Shown here piece by piece: positions 38,263 through 47,514 of a stretch of 64,000 nt of DNA. A program made the translations under genes and the position numbers. This stretch comes from Faunimonas pinastri (GTDB lineage: Bacteria > Pseudomonadota > Alphaproteobacteria > Rhizobiales > Afifellaceae): positions 1 to 64,000 of the forward strand of contig NZ_FOFG01000009.1 of the NCBI RefSeq assembly GCF_900110915.1. The letters run 5' to 3'. Numbering within the stretch: position 1 is the first letter of the stretch; the number at the start of each line of letters is the position of its first letter. A model generated the notes under the pieces. The model worked only from the letters and a program-made list of their open reading frames with translations. It was not told the origin of the DNA and searched no databases.

Positions 38263-39027
38263 GCCGCGTCCGAACTTTCGCGCCAGCGCGTCGGCGGCAT
38301 TGGCGAGCAGGCCCATGTCGATACCGACAGCGGTGAAGACGGTACCGAGTTCGATGCAGTGCTGGGCAAAGGCGGGGTCGCCGGTCAGGATGCCCGCCGG
38401 CTTGCCGCAGGCGCGGATGCGGCGGATGGCTTCGCCGACAGCGGCGCGCACGTCAGGATGCCCGAGATTGCCGTTGTGGCCCATGCTGGCGGCGAGATCG
38501 GCCGGACCGATAAAGATGCCGTCCACGCCCTCCACGGCGGCGATCGCCTCGATCTGGTCCACGGCCTGCAGGCTTTCCACCTGGACCAGCAGGCAGATCT
38601 CCTGCCGCGCGCGGGCGAAATAGTCCGGCAGGCGGCCGTAGCGAGTCGCGCGCGTCAGCGATGAGACGTCACGGATTCCCGCCGGCGGATAGGCCACCGC
38701 CTCGGCGGCGGCCCGTGCCTCCGCCGCGTTCTGGACATAGGGGATCAGCAATGTCTGGACGCCGAAATCGAGATAGCGCTTGATCAGCACGGGGTCGTTG
38801 CCGACGGGCCGCACCACCGGCGCGACGGGATAGCCGGAAAGCGCCTGCAGCATCGGCAGTACGCTCAGGACATCGGCCGGCGAATGCTCGGTATCCAGCA
38901 ACAACCAGTCGAAGCCGGAACCCGCCACCACTTCCACCGAGGTGGAGGTCGAAAGCGTGCACCAGCAGCCGATCTGCTGCCGGCCCGCGAGGATCGCGCG
39001 CTTGAAGGTGTTGGGTGCAAGTTCCAT
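38245..39027 (-). CDS. HpcH/HpaI-family aldolase (2-keto-3-deoxy acid aldolase)
   Basis: A 260-residue class II pyruvate aldolase of the HpaI/RhmA type, cleaving a 2-keto-3-deoxy or 4-hydroxy-2-oxo acid to pyruvate and an aldehyde. Conserved blocks are GFDWLLLDTEHSP, PVVRPVGNDP (arginine contacting pyruvate), LLIPYVQNAAEARAAAEA, LVQVESLQAVD (metal-binding Glu) and GIFIGPADLAASMGH (metal-binding Asp). The exact substrate is unresolved. It is convergent and overlapping by 18 bases with the beta-lactamase gene. Confidence 0.9.
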   Translation of the reverse strand: MELAPNTFKRAILAGRQQIGCWCTLSTSTSVEVVAGSGFDWLLLDTEHSPADVLSVLPMLQALSGYPVAPVVRPVGNDPVLIKRYLDFGVQTLLIPYVQNAAEARAAAEAVAYPPAGIRDVSSLTRATRYGRLPDYFARARQEICLLVQVESLQAVDQIEAIAAVEGVDGIFIGPADLAASMGHNGNLGHPDVRAAVGEAIRRIRACGKPAGILTGDPAFAQHCIELGTVFTAVGIDMGLLANAADALARKFGRGSAGEG

Positions 39028-39095
39028 GGTGGTCCCCCGCCGCGTCGCGGAGAGCGCCCGCGATAAAGCGATCCTTTCCTAGAGCCGAGCCAAGT

Positions 39096-40010
39096 TCAAC
39101 CCGCCGGCGCTGTCGTCGCCTCGCCGCCCAGCACGAAAGCGCCCCGGCGCCGCTGCACGGCGCGCACGATGTGGGCATGCACTTCCGCCACCCGGCGCGT
39201 CTCGTGCGTATCGGGGTGGGACAGGAGCCAGTAGGTCCGGCTGAAGCGGAGATCCGGCAGCACGCGCGTGAGCTCCGGCGACTGGCGGGCGATGTAGTCG
39301 TGCAGGATGCCGACGCCGCGCCCGGCGCGGATCGCCTCCGTCTGGCCGGTCACGCTGCCGCACTCGAAGCGCCGCTGCATCAGCCGCCCCAGCGCCGCCG
39401 CGTAATCCAGCGCGGGGCTGTAGGCGATATCCTCCACATGGGTGACGAAGAGCCTCCCCGCGAGATCGGCTTCCGTCCCGATCGGGCCGGTGCGGGCGAG
39501 GTAATCGCGGGAGGCATAGACCCCCAGCGTGTAGTCCGTCAGCTTCTTGACGATCAGCCGGCCCTGCGCCGGGCGATCCAGCGTCACGGCGATATCGGCC
39601 TCGCGCCGCGACAGCGAGAAGGTACGCGGCAGCGGCACCAGCTGGATGACGAGATCGGGGTGACGTTCGGCGAGTTCACCCAGCGTTTCCGCCAGCACGT
39701 AATTGCCCAAGCCGTCGGGGGCGCCGACGCGCACGATGCCGGAAAGCGCCTCGTTGACGCCGGAAAGCGCCGAGGATGCCTTGAGGAACTCCGATTCCGC
39801 CTTTTCCGCCGCGACCAGCAGGATCTCGCCGGCCGGCGTCAGCGTGCAGCCGGTGGTCTGACGATCGACGAGCCGCGCGTTCAGCTCCGCTTCCAGCGCG
39901 GTGAGCTGCCGGCTGACCGTCGCATGGTTGAGGCCGAGACGCCGCGCCGCGCCCAGGATCTGACCCGTCCGCGCCACCGCCAGAAAGATCCGCGCCCGTT
40001 CCCAGTCCAT
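39096..40010 (-). CDS. LysR-family transcriptional regulator, divergent from mmsA
   Basis: A 304-residue LysR regulator. An N-terminal winged HTH ([20 protein letters not shown], then [20 protein letters not shown]) is followed by a periplasmic-binding-protein-like effector domain ([20 protein letters not shown]). I chose the ATG at 40010, where the conserved [13 protein letters not shown] starts. It is divergent from the methylmalonate-semialdehyde dehydrogenase gene across 104 bases, the usual arrangement for a regulator of its neighbour. Confidence 0.9.
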   Translation of the reverse strand: MDWERARIFLAVARTGQILGAARRLGLNHATVSRQLTALEAELNARLVDRQTTGCTLTPAGEILLVAAEKAESEFLKASSALSGVNEALSGIVRVGAPDGLGNYVLAETLGELAERHPDLVIQLVPLPRTFSLSRREADIAVTLDRPAQGRLIVKKLTDYTLGVYASRDYLARTGPIGTEADLAGRLFVTHVEDIAYSPALDYAAALGRLMQRRFECGSVTGQTEAIRAGRGVGILHDYIARQSPELTRVLPDLRFSRTYWLLSHPDTHETRRVAEVHAHIVRAVQRRRGAFVLGGEATTAPAG

Positions 40011-40114
40011 CGACGCCCCTTCGTTTTCCGCACATCGGAACCGCAATCAATGGCGTTGCTGTGCGCAGATAAAGGGAGGCATATCAAGCGGACAAAGAAA
40101 TGCGGGAGAACGCC

Positions 40115-41611
40115 ATGCATGCCATCGGTCATTTCATCAACGGGCAGCATGTGCCGGGAAAGAGCGGGCGCACCGCCGACGTCTTCAACCCGGCGACCGG
40201 CGAAGTGCAGGCGCAGGTGGCGCTCGCGTCCGCCGACGAATTGCAGGCCGCCGTCGATGCCGCCGCGAAGGCTCAGCCGGCATGGGCCGCGACCAACCCG
40301 CAGCGCCGCGCCCGCGTCTTCATGCGCTACGTGGAACTCCTGAACCGCCATATGGACGAACTGGCCGAGATGCTGTCGCGCGAGCACGGCAAGACGGTCG
40401 AGGATTCCAAGGGCGACATCCTGCGCGGGCTGGAAGTGGCGGAGTTCGCCATCGGCATCCCCCACCTCCAGAAAGGTGAGTTCACCGAGGGCGCCGGCCC
40501 CGGCATCGACATGCATTCCATCCGCCAGCCGGTCGGGATCGGCGCGGGCATCACGCCGTTCAACTTCCCGGCCATGATCCCGATGTGGATGTTCGCCCCG
40601 GCGATCGCCTGCGGCAACGCCTTCATCCTGAAGCCGTCCGAGCGTGATCCATCCGTGCCCATCCGGCTTGCCGAACTGATGATCGAGGCGGGCCTGCCGG
40701 CCGGCATCCTCAACGTCGTCAACGGCGACAAGGAGACGGTGGATCGCATCCTCGCCCATCCGGCGATCGGCGGCATCTCGTTCGTCGGCTCCACGCCCAT
40801 CGCGGCCTACGTCTATGCGACCGCCGCCGCGCACGGAAAGCGCGTCCACGCTTTCGGGGGTGCCAAGAACCACGCCATCATCATGCCCGACGCGGACATG
40901 GAAAAGGCGGCGGACGCGCTGATCGGCGCGGGCTACGGCTCGGCCGGCGAGCGCTGCATGGCGATCTCCGTCGCCGTACCAGTGGGCGCGGAAACGGCCG
41001 ACCGTCTGGTCGAGGCACTGGTGCCGCGCGTGGAACGGCTGCGGGTCGGCCCCTACACCGACGAGAACGCCGATTACGGTCCGGTGGTCACCCGCGCCGC
41101 GCAGGAGAAGATCCTGTCGCTGGTCGATCGCGGCGTGCAGGAAGGCGCCAAGCTCGTCGTCGACGGTCGCGGCTTCACACTGCAGGGCTACGAAGAGGGC
41201 TTCTATGTCGGCCCCTGCCTCTTCGACCATGTCGGCGCGGACATGGACATCTACCGCACGGAAATCTTCGGGCCGGTGCTCTCGGTCGTTCGCAGCGACA
41301 GCTACGAACAGGCTCTGAAGCTGGCCAACGACCACGAATACGGGAACGGCGTGGCGATCTTCACGCAGGACGGCGATGCGGCCCGCGACTTCGCCTCCCG
41401 CGTCCAGGTCGGGATGATCGGCATCAACGTGCCGATCCCGACGCCGCTGGCCTACCATTCCTTCGGCGGCTGGAAGCGTTCCGTCTTCGGCGACCTCAAC
41501 CACCACGGCCCGGACTCGGTGAAGTTCTGGACCCGCACCAAGACCATCACCTCGCGCTGGCCCTCCGGCATCAAGGACGGCGCGGAATTCTCCATGCCGG
41601 TCATGCGTTGA
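40115..41611 (+). CDS. mmsA: Methylmalonate-semialdehyde dehydrogenase (CoA-acylating)
   Basis: A 498-residue aldehyde dehydrogenase converting methylmalonate or malonate semialdehyde and CoA to propionyl-CoA or acetyl-CoA in valine and myo-inositol breakdown. The nucleophile is C281 in GSAGERCMAIS. Family-specific features are TPFNFPAMIPMWMF, FGGAKNHAIIMPDADM and the C-terminal GWKRSVFGDLNHHGPD. Length equals that of other MmsA proteins from MHAIGHFINGQ. No mmsB or iol genes are adjacent. A LysR gene is divergent. Confidence 0.95.
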   Translation: MHAIGHFINGQHVPGKSGRTADVFNPATGEVQAQVALASADELQAAVDAAAKAQPAWAATNPQRRARVFMRYVELLNRHMDELAEMLSREHGKTVEDSKGDILRGLEVAEFAIGIPHLQKGEFTEGAGPGIDMHSIRQPVGIGAGITPFNFPAMIPMWMFAPAIACGNAFILKPSERDPSVPIRLAELMIEAGLPAGILNVVNGDKETVDRILAHPAIGGISFVGSTPIAAYVYATAAAHGKRVHAFGGAKNHAIIMPDADMEKAADALIGAGYGSAGERCMAISVAVPVGAETADRLVEALVPRVERLRVGPYTDENADYGPVVTRAAQEKILSLVDRGVQEGAKLVVDGRGFTLQGYEEGFYVGPCLFDHVGADMDIYRTEIFGPVLSVVRSDSYEQALKLANDHEYGNGVAIFTQDGDAARDFASRVQVGMIGINVPIPTPLAYHSFGGWKRSVFGDLNHHGPDSVKFWTRTKTITSRWPSGIKDGAEFSMPVMR

Positions 41612-41668
41612 GGTGATGCGCCGAGATTATGCGTCGAGTGGAAAGAACGCGCTGAACGGCTGAACCAG

Positions 41669-41700
41669 AGCCTCTCACCGGGATAAATCGGCGGGAGGCT
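41669..41700. terminator. Weak hairpin between convergent mmsA and GH51
   Basis: AGCCTC (41669-41674) pairs with GAGGCT (41695-41700), with an inner CCG/CGG pairing. It is short and interrupted, hence tentative. Confidence 0.35.
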
Positions 41701-41713
41701 TGCTCCTCTGCGG

Positions 41714-43300
41714 TCAGGTCGCTTGCGGCCGCGGTTCCGGCGCGGTGCCGGTCTCCAGCCGCGCATCGGCGCCGGGCACGAGGGACACGGGCTCGGCCTC
41801 CGTCACGATGACGTTCCACGAGAGCGGCTTCAGCTTCACCCGCAAGCGCTCCCCTTCCACCGAAACGTCGCGGTTTTGTTGCGGCACCACATTGTTCGGC
41901 GCGGCCTTGGTGTTGGTCGCCTTCAGGTTGGCGTTGTGGAGTTCGCATGCTTCCACCAGCCGGCGCCCGGTGCCGAGGCCGCGAAGCTCGACCTCCAGAT
42001 CCAGCGATTCCGAGACGCTGCGGTTCAGCGCGAAGACGGTGTTGCGGCCGGTCGTGGGGTCGTCGACCACGGCGGCCACCAGAAGCGGCGCCTCCGGCAC
42101 GGTCTTGGTGGAGAAGTTGGGCGTGCGAACCTCCGTCCGCATCACCCGGCCATGGCCGTAACGGGAAGAGAGCGCGAAGGGGTGGAAGATCGTCTGCCGC
42201 CACGCCGGACCGCCGGTTTCCGTCATGATCGGGCCGATGACGTTGACGAGCTGCGCGATGCAAGCGGTCTTCACGCGGTCGGCATTGTTGATCAACGTGA
42301 TCAGCGCGCCGCCGACGACCAGCGCGTCCTCCACATTGTAGATCTCTTCCAGGAGTGCCGGCGCTTCGGGCCAGCCGGGCTTGCGCATGTGCTCGATCGT
42401 GTGGGCCTTGTACCAGACGTTCCACTCGTCGAAACTCAGCATGATGCGCTTGCTGGCCCGCTTCTTGGCCCCGACGGCGTCGCAGATCGCCACGACTTCC
42501 TTGATGAAGGAATCCATCTGGTCGATGACGCCGAAATAGTCTTCGATGTCGTCGGCCTTGTTGGCGAAATAGGTGTGCAGCGAAATGAAGTCGACCTGCT
42601 CGTAGCAATGGTCGAGCACCTCGTATTCCCATGAGCCGTAGGTCGGCATCTGCCGGTGCGAGGAGCCGCAGGCCGACAGCGTCAGCGTCGGGTCGAGCCA
42701 GCGCATGACCTTCGCCGTTTCCAGCGCCACGCGGCCATATTCCTCCGCCGTCTTCTGGCAAATCTGCCACGGCCCGTCCATCTCGTTGCCGAGGCACCAG
42801 AACTTGACGTCGTGCGGTTCGTCGTAGCCGTGCGACTTGCGCATCTCGGCGAAGTGGCTGCCGCCGGGATGGTTGCAATATTCGAGGAACTCGCGCGCTT
42901 CGTCGGCGCCGCGCGTGCCGAGATTCACGCCCAGCATCGGCTCGATTTCGGTCTTGCGGCACCAGTCCATGAATTCGTTGGTGCCGAACTGGTTCGTCTC
43001 GGTGGAGAACCAGGCAAGGTCGAGCTTCTTGGGACGGTTTTCCGCCGGGCCGACCGCGTCCTCCCAGTTGTAGCCCGACATGAAGTTGCCGCCGGGATAG
43101 CGGACGATGGTGGCGCCCAGTTCCTTCGTCAGCTCCATCACGTCGCCGCGAAAGCCGTTCTCGTCGGCGGTCGGATGGCCGGGCTCGTAGATGCCGCCAT
43201 AAACGCAGCGGCCGAGATGCTCGACGAAGGTGCCGAAGACGCGGCGGTCGAGGTCGGCCAGAACGAAGTCGCGATCGACGATGATTTGGGCGCGGGCCAT
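41714..43300 (-). CDS. abfA: Alpha-L-arabinofuranosidase, GH51
   Basis: A 528-residue retaining glycoside hydrolase of family 51 that releases L-arabinofuranose from arabino-oligosaccharides. The acid/base is E173 in CLGNEMDGPWQ and the nucleophile E292 in LSFDEWNVWY. VRYPGGNF and VFGTFVEHLGRCVYGGIYEP are typical N-terminal blocks. No signal peptide, so it acts in the cytoplasm on imported oligosaccharides. A C-terminal Glu/Pro/Thr-rich tail extends past the beta-sandwich. It is the last gene of the minus-strand uptake operon. Confidence 0.95.
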   Translation of the reverse strand: MARAQIIVDRDFVLADLDRRVFGTFVEHLGRCVYGGIYEPGHPTADENGFRGDVMELTKELGATIVRYPGGNFMSGYNWEDAVGPAENRPKKLDLAWFSTETNQFGTNEFMDWCRKTEIEPMLGVNLGTRGADEAREFLEYCNHPGGSHFAEMRKSHGYDEPHDVKFWCLGNEMDGPWQICQKTAEEYGRVALETAKVMRWLDPTLTLSACGSSHRQMPTYGSWEYEVLDHCYEQVDFISLHTYFANKADDIEDYFGVIDQMDSFIKEVVAICDAVGAKKRASKRIMLSFDEWNVWYKAHTIEHMRKPGWPEAPALLEEIYNVEDALVVGGALITLINNADRVKTACIAQLVNVIGPIMTETGGPAWRQTIFHPFALSSRYGHGRVMRTEVRTPNFSTKTVPEAPLLVAAVVDDPTTGRNTVFALNRSVSESLDLEVELRGLGTGRRLVEACELHNANLKATNTKAAPNNVVPQQNRDVSVEGERLRVKLKPLSWNVIVTEAEPVSLVPGADARLETGTAPEPRPQAT

Positions 43301-43361
43301 TTGTGGGGGTCCTGTCTGTATCGATGCTGGGAGGATGTTCGGGATCGCGGAGGTTTCCGGC

Positions 43362-44192
43362 CTATCCCTTGATGCCGGCGGAAAGCATGATCGCGTCGGT
43401 CACGCGCCGCTGGAACACGAGATAGGCGACCGCCACGGGCGAGGCGGCGATCACCGCGCCGGCGAGATTGCGTGCATATTGCACGCCGAAATTCTCGTGG
43501 ATCTGGGTGATGCCGACCGTGACGGTCATGCTGGCGTTGGAGTTCGTCACCAGGAACGGCCAGAGGAAATTGTTCCAGGCGGCGATGAAGGTGATGATCG
43601 CGAGCGCGGTGGTGACGCCCCAGTTCATCGGCACATAGAGCCGGCCGAAGATCTGGAACTCGTTGGCCCCGTCGAGAAGCGCCGATTCCCGGTATTCCCG
43701 CGGGATGGAATCGAAGAACTGCTTGTAGACGATCACCGCGACCGGGACGATCAGCTGCGGCAGGATCACACCGAGCCACGTATTGATCAGCCCGAAATCG
43801 TTCATCAGCACGAAGTGGGTGATGATCAGCGCCTGGATCGGCACCATGAAGCTCACGAGGATCATGCCGTAGATCAGCCGGCGTCCGGGAAAGCGGAGCT
43901 GCGACAGCGCGTAGGCACAGCCGGCGCTCATGATCAGCACGAGGATCGTAATCGCCGCCGAGGTCACCGTGGAGTTCAGGTACCAGCGCAGGATCGGCGT
44001 GTTCTCGAAGACGTAGACATAGGCGTCCAGCGTCCAGTGCCGCGGGATCAGCCGGATCGTCGGCTCGACGACCTCGTATTCCGGCTTCAGCGAGGTGATC
44101 ACCGACCAGTAGAGCGGGAAGAACCACAGGATCGCGGCGATGATGGTGACGAGGGTGATGAGCGCACCCCCGAGGTTCAGACGGTTTCTCAT
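43362..44192 (-). CDS. Carbohydrate ABC transporter permease (MalG-type)
   Basis: A 276-residue inner-membrane permease with six predicted helices, starting in FFPLYWSVITSLKPEYEV. The ATPase-contact EAA loop is YRESALLDGANEFQIFGRLY. The start ATG at 44192 overlaps the stop of the companion permease (ATGA). It belongs to the CUT1-type importer with the genes upstream. Confidence 0.92.
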   Translation of the reverse strand: MRNRLNLGGALITLVTIIAAILWFFPLYWSVITSLKPEYEVVEPTIRLIPRHWTLDAYVYVFENTPILRWYLNSTVTSAAITILVLIMSAGCAYALSQLRFPGRRLIYGMILVSFMVPIQALIITHFVLMNDFGLINTWLGVILPQLIVPVAVIVYKQFFDSIPREYRESALLDGANEFQIFGRLYVPMNWGVTTALAIITFIAAWNNFLWPFLVTNSNASMTVTVGITQIHENFGVQYARNLAGAVIAASPVAVAYLVFQRRVTDAIMLSAGIKG

Positions 44193-45058
44193 TCGGATCG
44201 CGTGCGCAGGACTTGGTATTGCAGCACCGAGAGCGCCGCGATGGTGACGAAGAGGGCGACCGCGATCGTCGAGCCGTAGCCGCCGTGATTGGTCTGGAAG
44301 GCCTGCTTGTAGATGTACTGCACCACGACCTGCGTGGAGTTGAACGGGCCGCCGACCGTCATCAGGTAGATCTGGTCGAAGATCTTGAGCTGCAGGATCA
44401 GCTGGATCGTCAGCACCAGGGCGGTGACCGGCCAGATCAGCGGCCAGGTGATGAACCGGAAGCGTGTCCACCCGCCGGCGCCGTCAAGCTCGGCCGCGTC
44501 ATAGACGTCCTGCGAGATGTTCCGCAGCCCCGCGATGAAGAGCAGCACGTTGAAGCCGTTGGTCCACCAGATCGTGATGAAGGCGACCGAAGGCATGGCC
44601 CAGACCGGATCCTGCCACACGGAAATGGAATGGCCGAAAAGAAGCCGGAACGCCGGCTGCGCGATGCCGAACTGGGAATCCAGAACCCATTCCCAGATGC
44701 GGAAGACGACGGTGACGGGCAGCACGTAGGGCAGGAAGAACGCCGCGAGCACGAGGCTCTGCAGCCAGCCCTTCAGCCGCCCGACGAGGATCGCGATCAC
44801 GAGCCCGAGCAGCGTCGTCGGAATGACGGTGAGAACCACGAAATAGATCGTGTGGACCACGGAGCCCTTGAACAGGCTGTCGCGGAAAAGGCGGGAATAA
44901 TTGGCCCAGCCCACCCACTTGCCCTCGCCGACCAGCGGCGCGTTGGTGAAGCTCAGCTCGAGCATCTTCAAGCTGGGATAGATGAAGAGGACGAGATAGG
45001 CGATCACGAACGGACCGACGAGGACCAGAGCTGGCAGGATCTGACGGCGTTTGAACAT
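44189..45058 (-). CDS. Carbohydrate ABC transporter permease (MalF-type)
   Basis: A 289-residue permease starting MFKRRQILPALVLVGPFVIA. It has six hydrophobic segments, and the EAA loop is VYDAAELDGAGGWTRFRFIT. It pairs with the MalG-type permease. No ATPase gene occurs in the operon, so it presumably uses a shared MsmK/UgpC-type ATPase encoded elsewhere. Confidence 0.92.
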   Translation of the reverse strand: MFKRRQILPALVLVGPFVIAYLVLFIYPSLKMLELSFTNAPLVGEGKWVGWANYSRLFRDSLFKGSVVHTIYFVVLTVIPTTLLGLVIAILVGRLKGWLQSLVLAAFFLPYVLPVTVVFRIWEWVLDSQFGIAQPAFRLLFGHSISVWQDPVWAMPSVAFITIWWTNGFNVLLFIAGLRNISQDVYDAAELDGAGGWTRFRFITWPLIWPVTALVLTIQLILQLKIFDQIYLMTVGGPFNSTQVVVQYIYKQAFQTNHGGYGSTIAVALFVTIAALSVLQYQVLRTRSE

Positions 45059-45134
45059 GGTTCCGCTCGCAGCGTGGCTTCCGGGGAGCAGGGCGCAACC
45101 GGCCGACGAGGCGGCCGGTCGCGGTGGCTTCGGT

Positions 45135-46430
45135 CTACTGCAGGTCGTTCTGGAGTTCGTCGCGCATCTGCTCGACGGCGCTGGCCGCATCCATCTGCCC
45201 GTTGATGGCGGGCTCGAGGAAGTTGGTGGCCGTGTCGTAGGCGGGCGAAGCGACGCCCGTGATGCCGGATTTCGGGTCGAACACCGCCGTCTCCGCCAGC
45301 GAAGCGTAGTCGGAATTCGGCTTCATGTTCTTGAAGTCGGCCGATTCCGTCACCGCCTTAAAGGCCGGGATGTGGCCGGCATTGGCCCACATGATGCTGT
45401 GATGGTTCATCCAGGAGATGATCGTCATCACGGCCTTCATCTTTTCCGCCGAGACCTCGTTGCCCTTGCGGTTCGGCACCGCGAAGGAATGCGAATCGGC
45501 CCAGGTCGCGGCATGGTCGAAGATGACCGGGATCTGCATCACGCCCCAGTCGAAGCCGAGCTTCTTCTGCTTGGCGAGATCGACCATGGTCGGCACTTCC
45601 CACACACCGTTGATGTGCATGGCGGCCTTGCCGGAGGTGAAGAGCGCGATCGACGAATTGTAGCTCACATTGGCGGGCGACCAGCCCTGTTTCACCCAGT
45701 TCGCCATCGTCTCGACGGACTTTTGCGCCTTTTCCAGATTGTCGCCGTCCAGCACCTTGTTGTCGGTCATGAAGGTGCCGCCCTGCTGCGCCAGCAGGGT
45801 GTAGAAGATGCGCCACGCCGAGGATCCGTCCGGCGCCCCGTCATGGATGGAGAGCCCGTACGTGCCGTTTCCGGTCGTCAGCTTCTTCACCGCCGCGTTG
45901 AAATTATCGAGCCCGTTCAGGCCCTTGGGCTTGCCGTCGTCGCCGAGTAGCCCCGCCTTCTTCAACAGGTCCTTGTTGTAGTAGAGCACGATGGAGTGGA
46001 TATCGAGCGGCACGCCATAGAGCTTGCCGTCGACATGGGCGGCATCCCAGTCAGATGCGAAGTAGTCGCTCTGGCCGAGGCCGACGCTCTTCAGCTCGTC
46101 GTCTGTGAAGGGACGCAGGGTGCCGGTCGAGACGCCCAGCGGCATGCGCGACAGATGGTAGGTCATGATGTCGGGACCCTGCCCCACCGCGGCCGAGGTC
46201 TGCACCTTCGTATAGAAGGGCGTTCCCCACTCCAGCGTGGTGGCGTTGATCTCGATGTCGGGATTGTCCTTCTCGAAGGCCTGGATCATGCCTTTCATGC
46301 GGACGCCGTCGCCGCCGCTGAGGAAATCCCACCAGACGACCTGCGTCTTCGCCTGCGCGGGCACAGCGAGGCCGACCGTCATCAAAGCCGCGGCCAAGCC
46401 GCCGGCCAGACGCTTCCATCCCGTCTTCAT
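45135..46430 (-). CDS. Carbohydrate ABC transporter substrate-binding protein (family 1)
   Basis: A 431-residue periplasmic sugar-binding protein with a Sec leader (MKTGWKRLAGGLAAALMTVG, cleavage after AQA). Typical SBP_bac_1 features are VVWWDFLSGGDG, PDIEINATTLEW and YNKDLLKKAGL, plus aromatic residues for sugar stacking. Of two near start codons I prefer 46430, seven bases after AGGAGG; the ATG at 46436 is too close. It is the first gene of the operon with two permeases and GH51, so an arabino-oligosaccharide is the likely ligand. Confidence 0.92.
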   Translation of the reverse strand: MKTGWKRLAGGLAAALMTVGLAVPAQAKTQVVWWDFLSGGDGVRMKGMIQAFEKDNPDIEINATTLEWGTPFYTKVQTSAAVGQGPDIMTYHLSRMPLGVSTGTLRPFTDDELKSVGLGQSDYFASDWDAAHVDGKLYGVPLDIHSIVLYYNKDLLKKAGLLGDDGKPKGLNGLDNFNAAVKKLTTGNGTYGLSIHDGAPDGSSAWRIFYTLLAQQGGTFMTDNKVLDGDNLEKAQKSVETMANWVKQGWSPANVSYNSSIALFTSGKAAMHINGVWEVPTMVDLAKQKKLGFDWGVMQIPVIFDHAATWADSHSFAVPNRKGNEVSAEKMKAVMTIISWMNHHSIMWANAGHIPAFKAVTESADFKNMKPNSDYASLAETAVFDPKSGITGVASPAYDTATNFLEPAINGQMDAASAVEQMRDELQNDLQ

Positions 46431-46552
46431 TCTCATCCCTCCTTGACGTTTCCTCTGCGGCATCAGCCACATTCGCGCGGGTTCCCCGCGTCGTTCGGCC
46501 CCGGATCGTTCCCCTCTCGATGAAGGTGAATTGCTCCGTTTCCGTATTTCAT

Positions 46553-46573
46553 ATTATCTTATGCTGATTATCA
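46553..46573. promoter_or_regulatory. Candidate GntR operator in the divergent regulatory region
   Basis: In an AT-rich island between the divergent binding-protein and regulator genes, ATTATC occurs twice 14 bases apart (46553 and 46567). The second copy lies in a palindrome TGATTATCA (46565-46573). It is a plausible regulator or polymerase site but does not match a known consensus. Confidence 0.35.
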
Positions 46574-46682
46574 TGTTGCCGACGCGGGGCCTTGTCAATC
46601 GTCCTTGCGCGAGCGTTGGCCCCACGGGTTCAGCGGCCGGAGTGTCGCACCGCTCGTGCGGGCTGGGAGGGAATTCAGAGGA

Positions 46683-47414
46683 ATGCTGGAGCGCGAGACG
46701 CCGCCCATCGGCACGATGTCGGCCCAGATCGGCCAGCATCTGGGCACACGCATCGTCTCCGGCGAATTCACGCCGGGCGATCTCCTGCCGGTGGAAAACG
46801 ACCTTTGCCAGTTCTATGGCGTGAGCCGCACGACGATCCGCGAGGCGGTGAAGACGCTGGCCGCCAAGCGACTGGTCGACGTTTCGCCCAAGGTCGGCAC
46901 GCGCGTGCTCCCCTTTGCCGACTGGAACCTGCTGGATCGGGACGTCCTCTCCTGGCGGCTCAACGCGCAGTTCGATTCCAAGATCGTGGAGGACATCTTC
47001 GAGATGCGCTTCTGCTTCGAGCCCCGCGCCTCCTTTCTTGCCGCCCGCGAGGGCACGGCCGAGGATTACGGGCTGATCGAGCATCATTTCCAGGCGCTCG
47101 CCTCCAGTTACGGGCCGGACGGTTCGCCGGAAGCGGCGTCGCAGGCGGATCTCGAATTCCACCTCGCGGTGATCAACGCCTCGCATAATGGGCTCTTCGT
47201 CACCATCGGCACGGCGCTGAAATCGGCACTCCGCGTGTCCTCGCGGCTGATCCAGCGCGAAAGCACGCAGCCCATCGCCGATCTAGACCTGCACGAGGCG
47301 GTGTGGACGGCGATCTCCCGGCGTGAGCCGCAGCAGGCTGCCGGCGCCATGGAGAAGCTGCTGCACGCCGCGCGCGCCCGCGTGCTGCCCTTCACGGTCG
47401 GCCCCGACCCATGA
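46683..47414 (+). CDS. GntR-family (FadR subfamily) transcriptional regulator
   Basis: A 243-residue regulator. The N-terminal winged HTH is GEFTPGDLLPVENDLCQFYG, then VSRTTIREAVKTLAAKRLVD. The all-helical FCD ligand domain follows, with metal- or acid-binding positions in LEFHLAVINASHN and DLHEAVWTAI. The ATG at 46683 was chosen because GGGAGG lies 11 bases upstream and residues before it are not conserved. It is divergent from the arabinoside uptake operon and 100 bases upstream of GH2, probably controlling both. Confidence 0.9.
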   Translation: MLERETPPIGTMSAQIGQHLGTRIVSGEFTPGDLLPVENDLCQFYGVSRTTIREAVKTLAAKRLVDVSPKVGTRVLPFADWNLLDRDVLSWRLNAQFDSKIVEDIFEMRFCFEPRASFLAAREGTAEDYGLIEHHFQALASSYGPDGSPEAASQADLEFHLAVINASHNGLFVTIGTALKSALRVSSRLIQRESTQPIADLDLHEAVWTAISRREPQQAAGAMEKLLHAARARVLPFTVGPDP

Positions 47415-47514
47415 GGACCGACATATGAAGGTCCACACGAGATGGCCCACACAAGAAGGCCGGGCGCTCCGACCGCATCGCGACTGACATAACAAGACAA
47501 TCAGGGAGGCATTC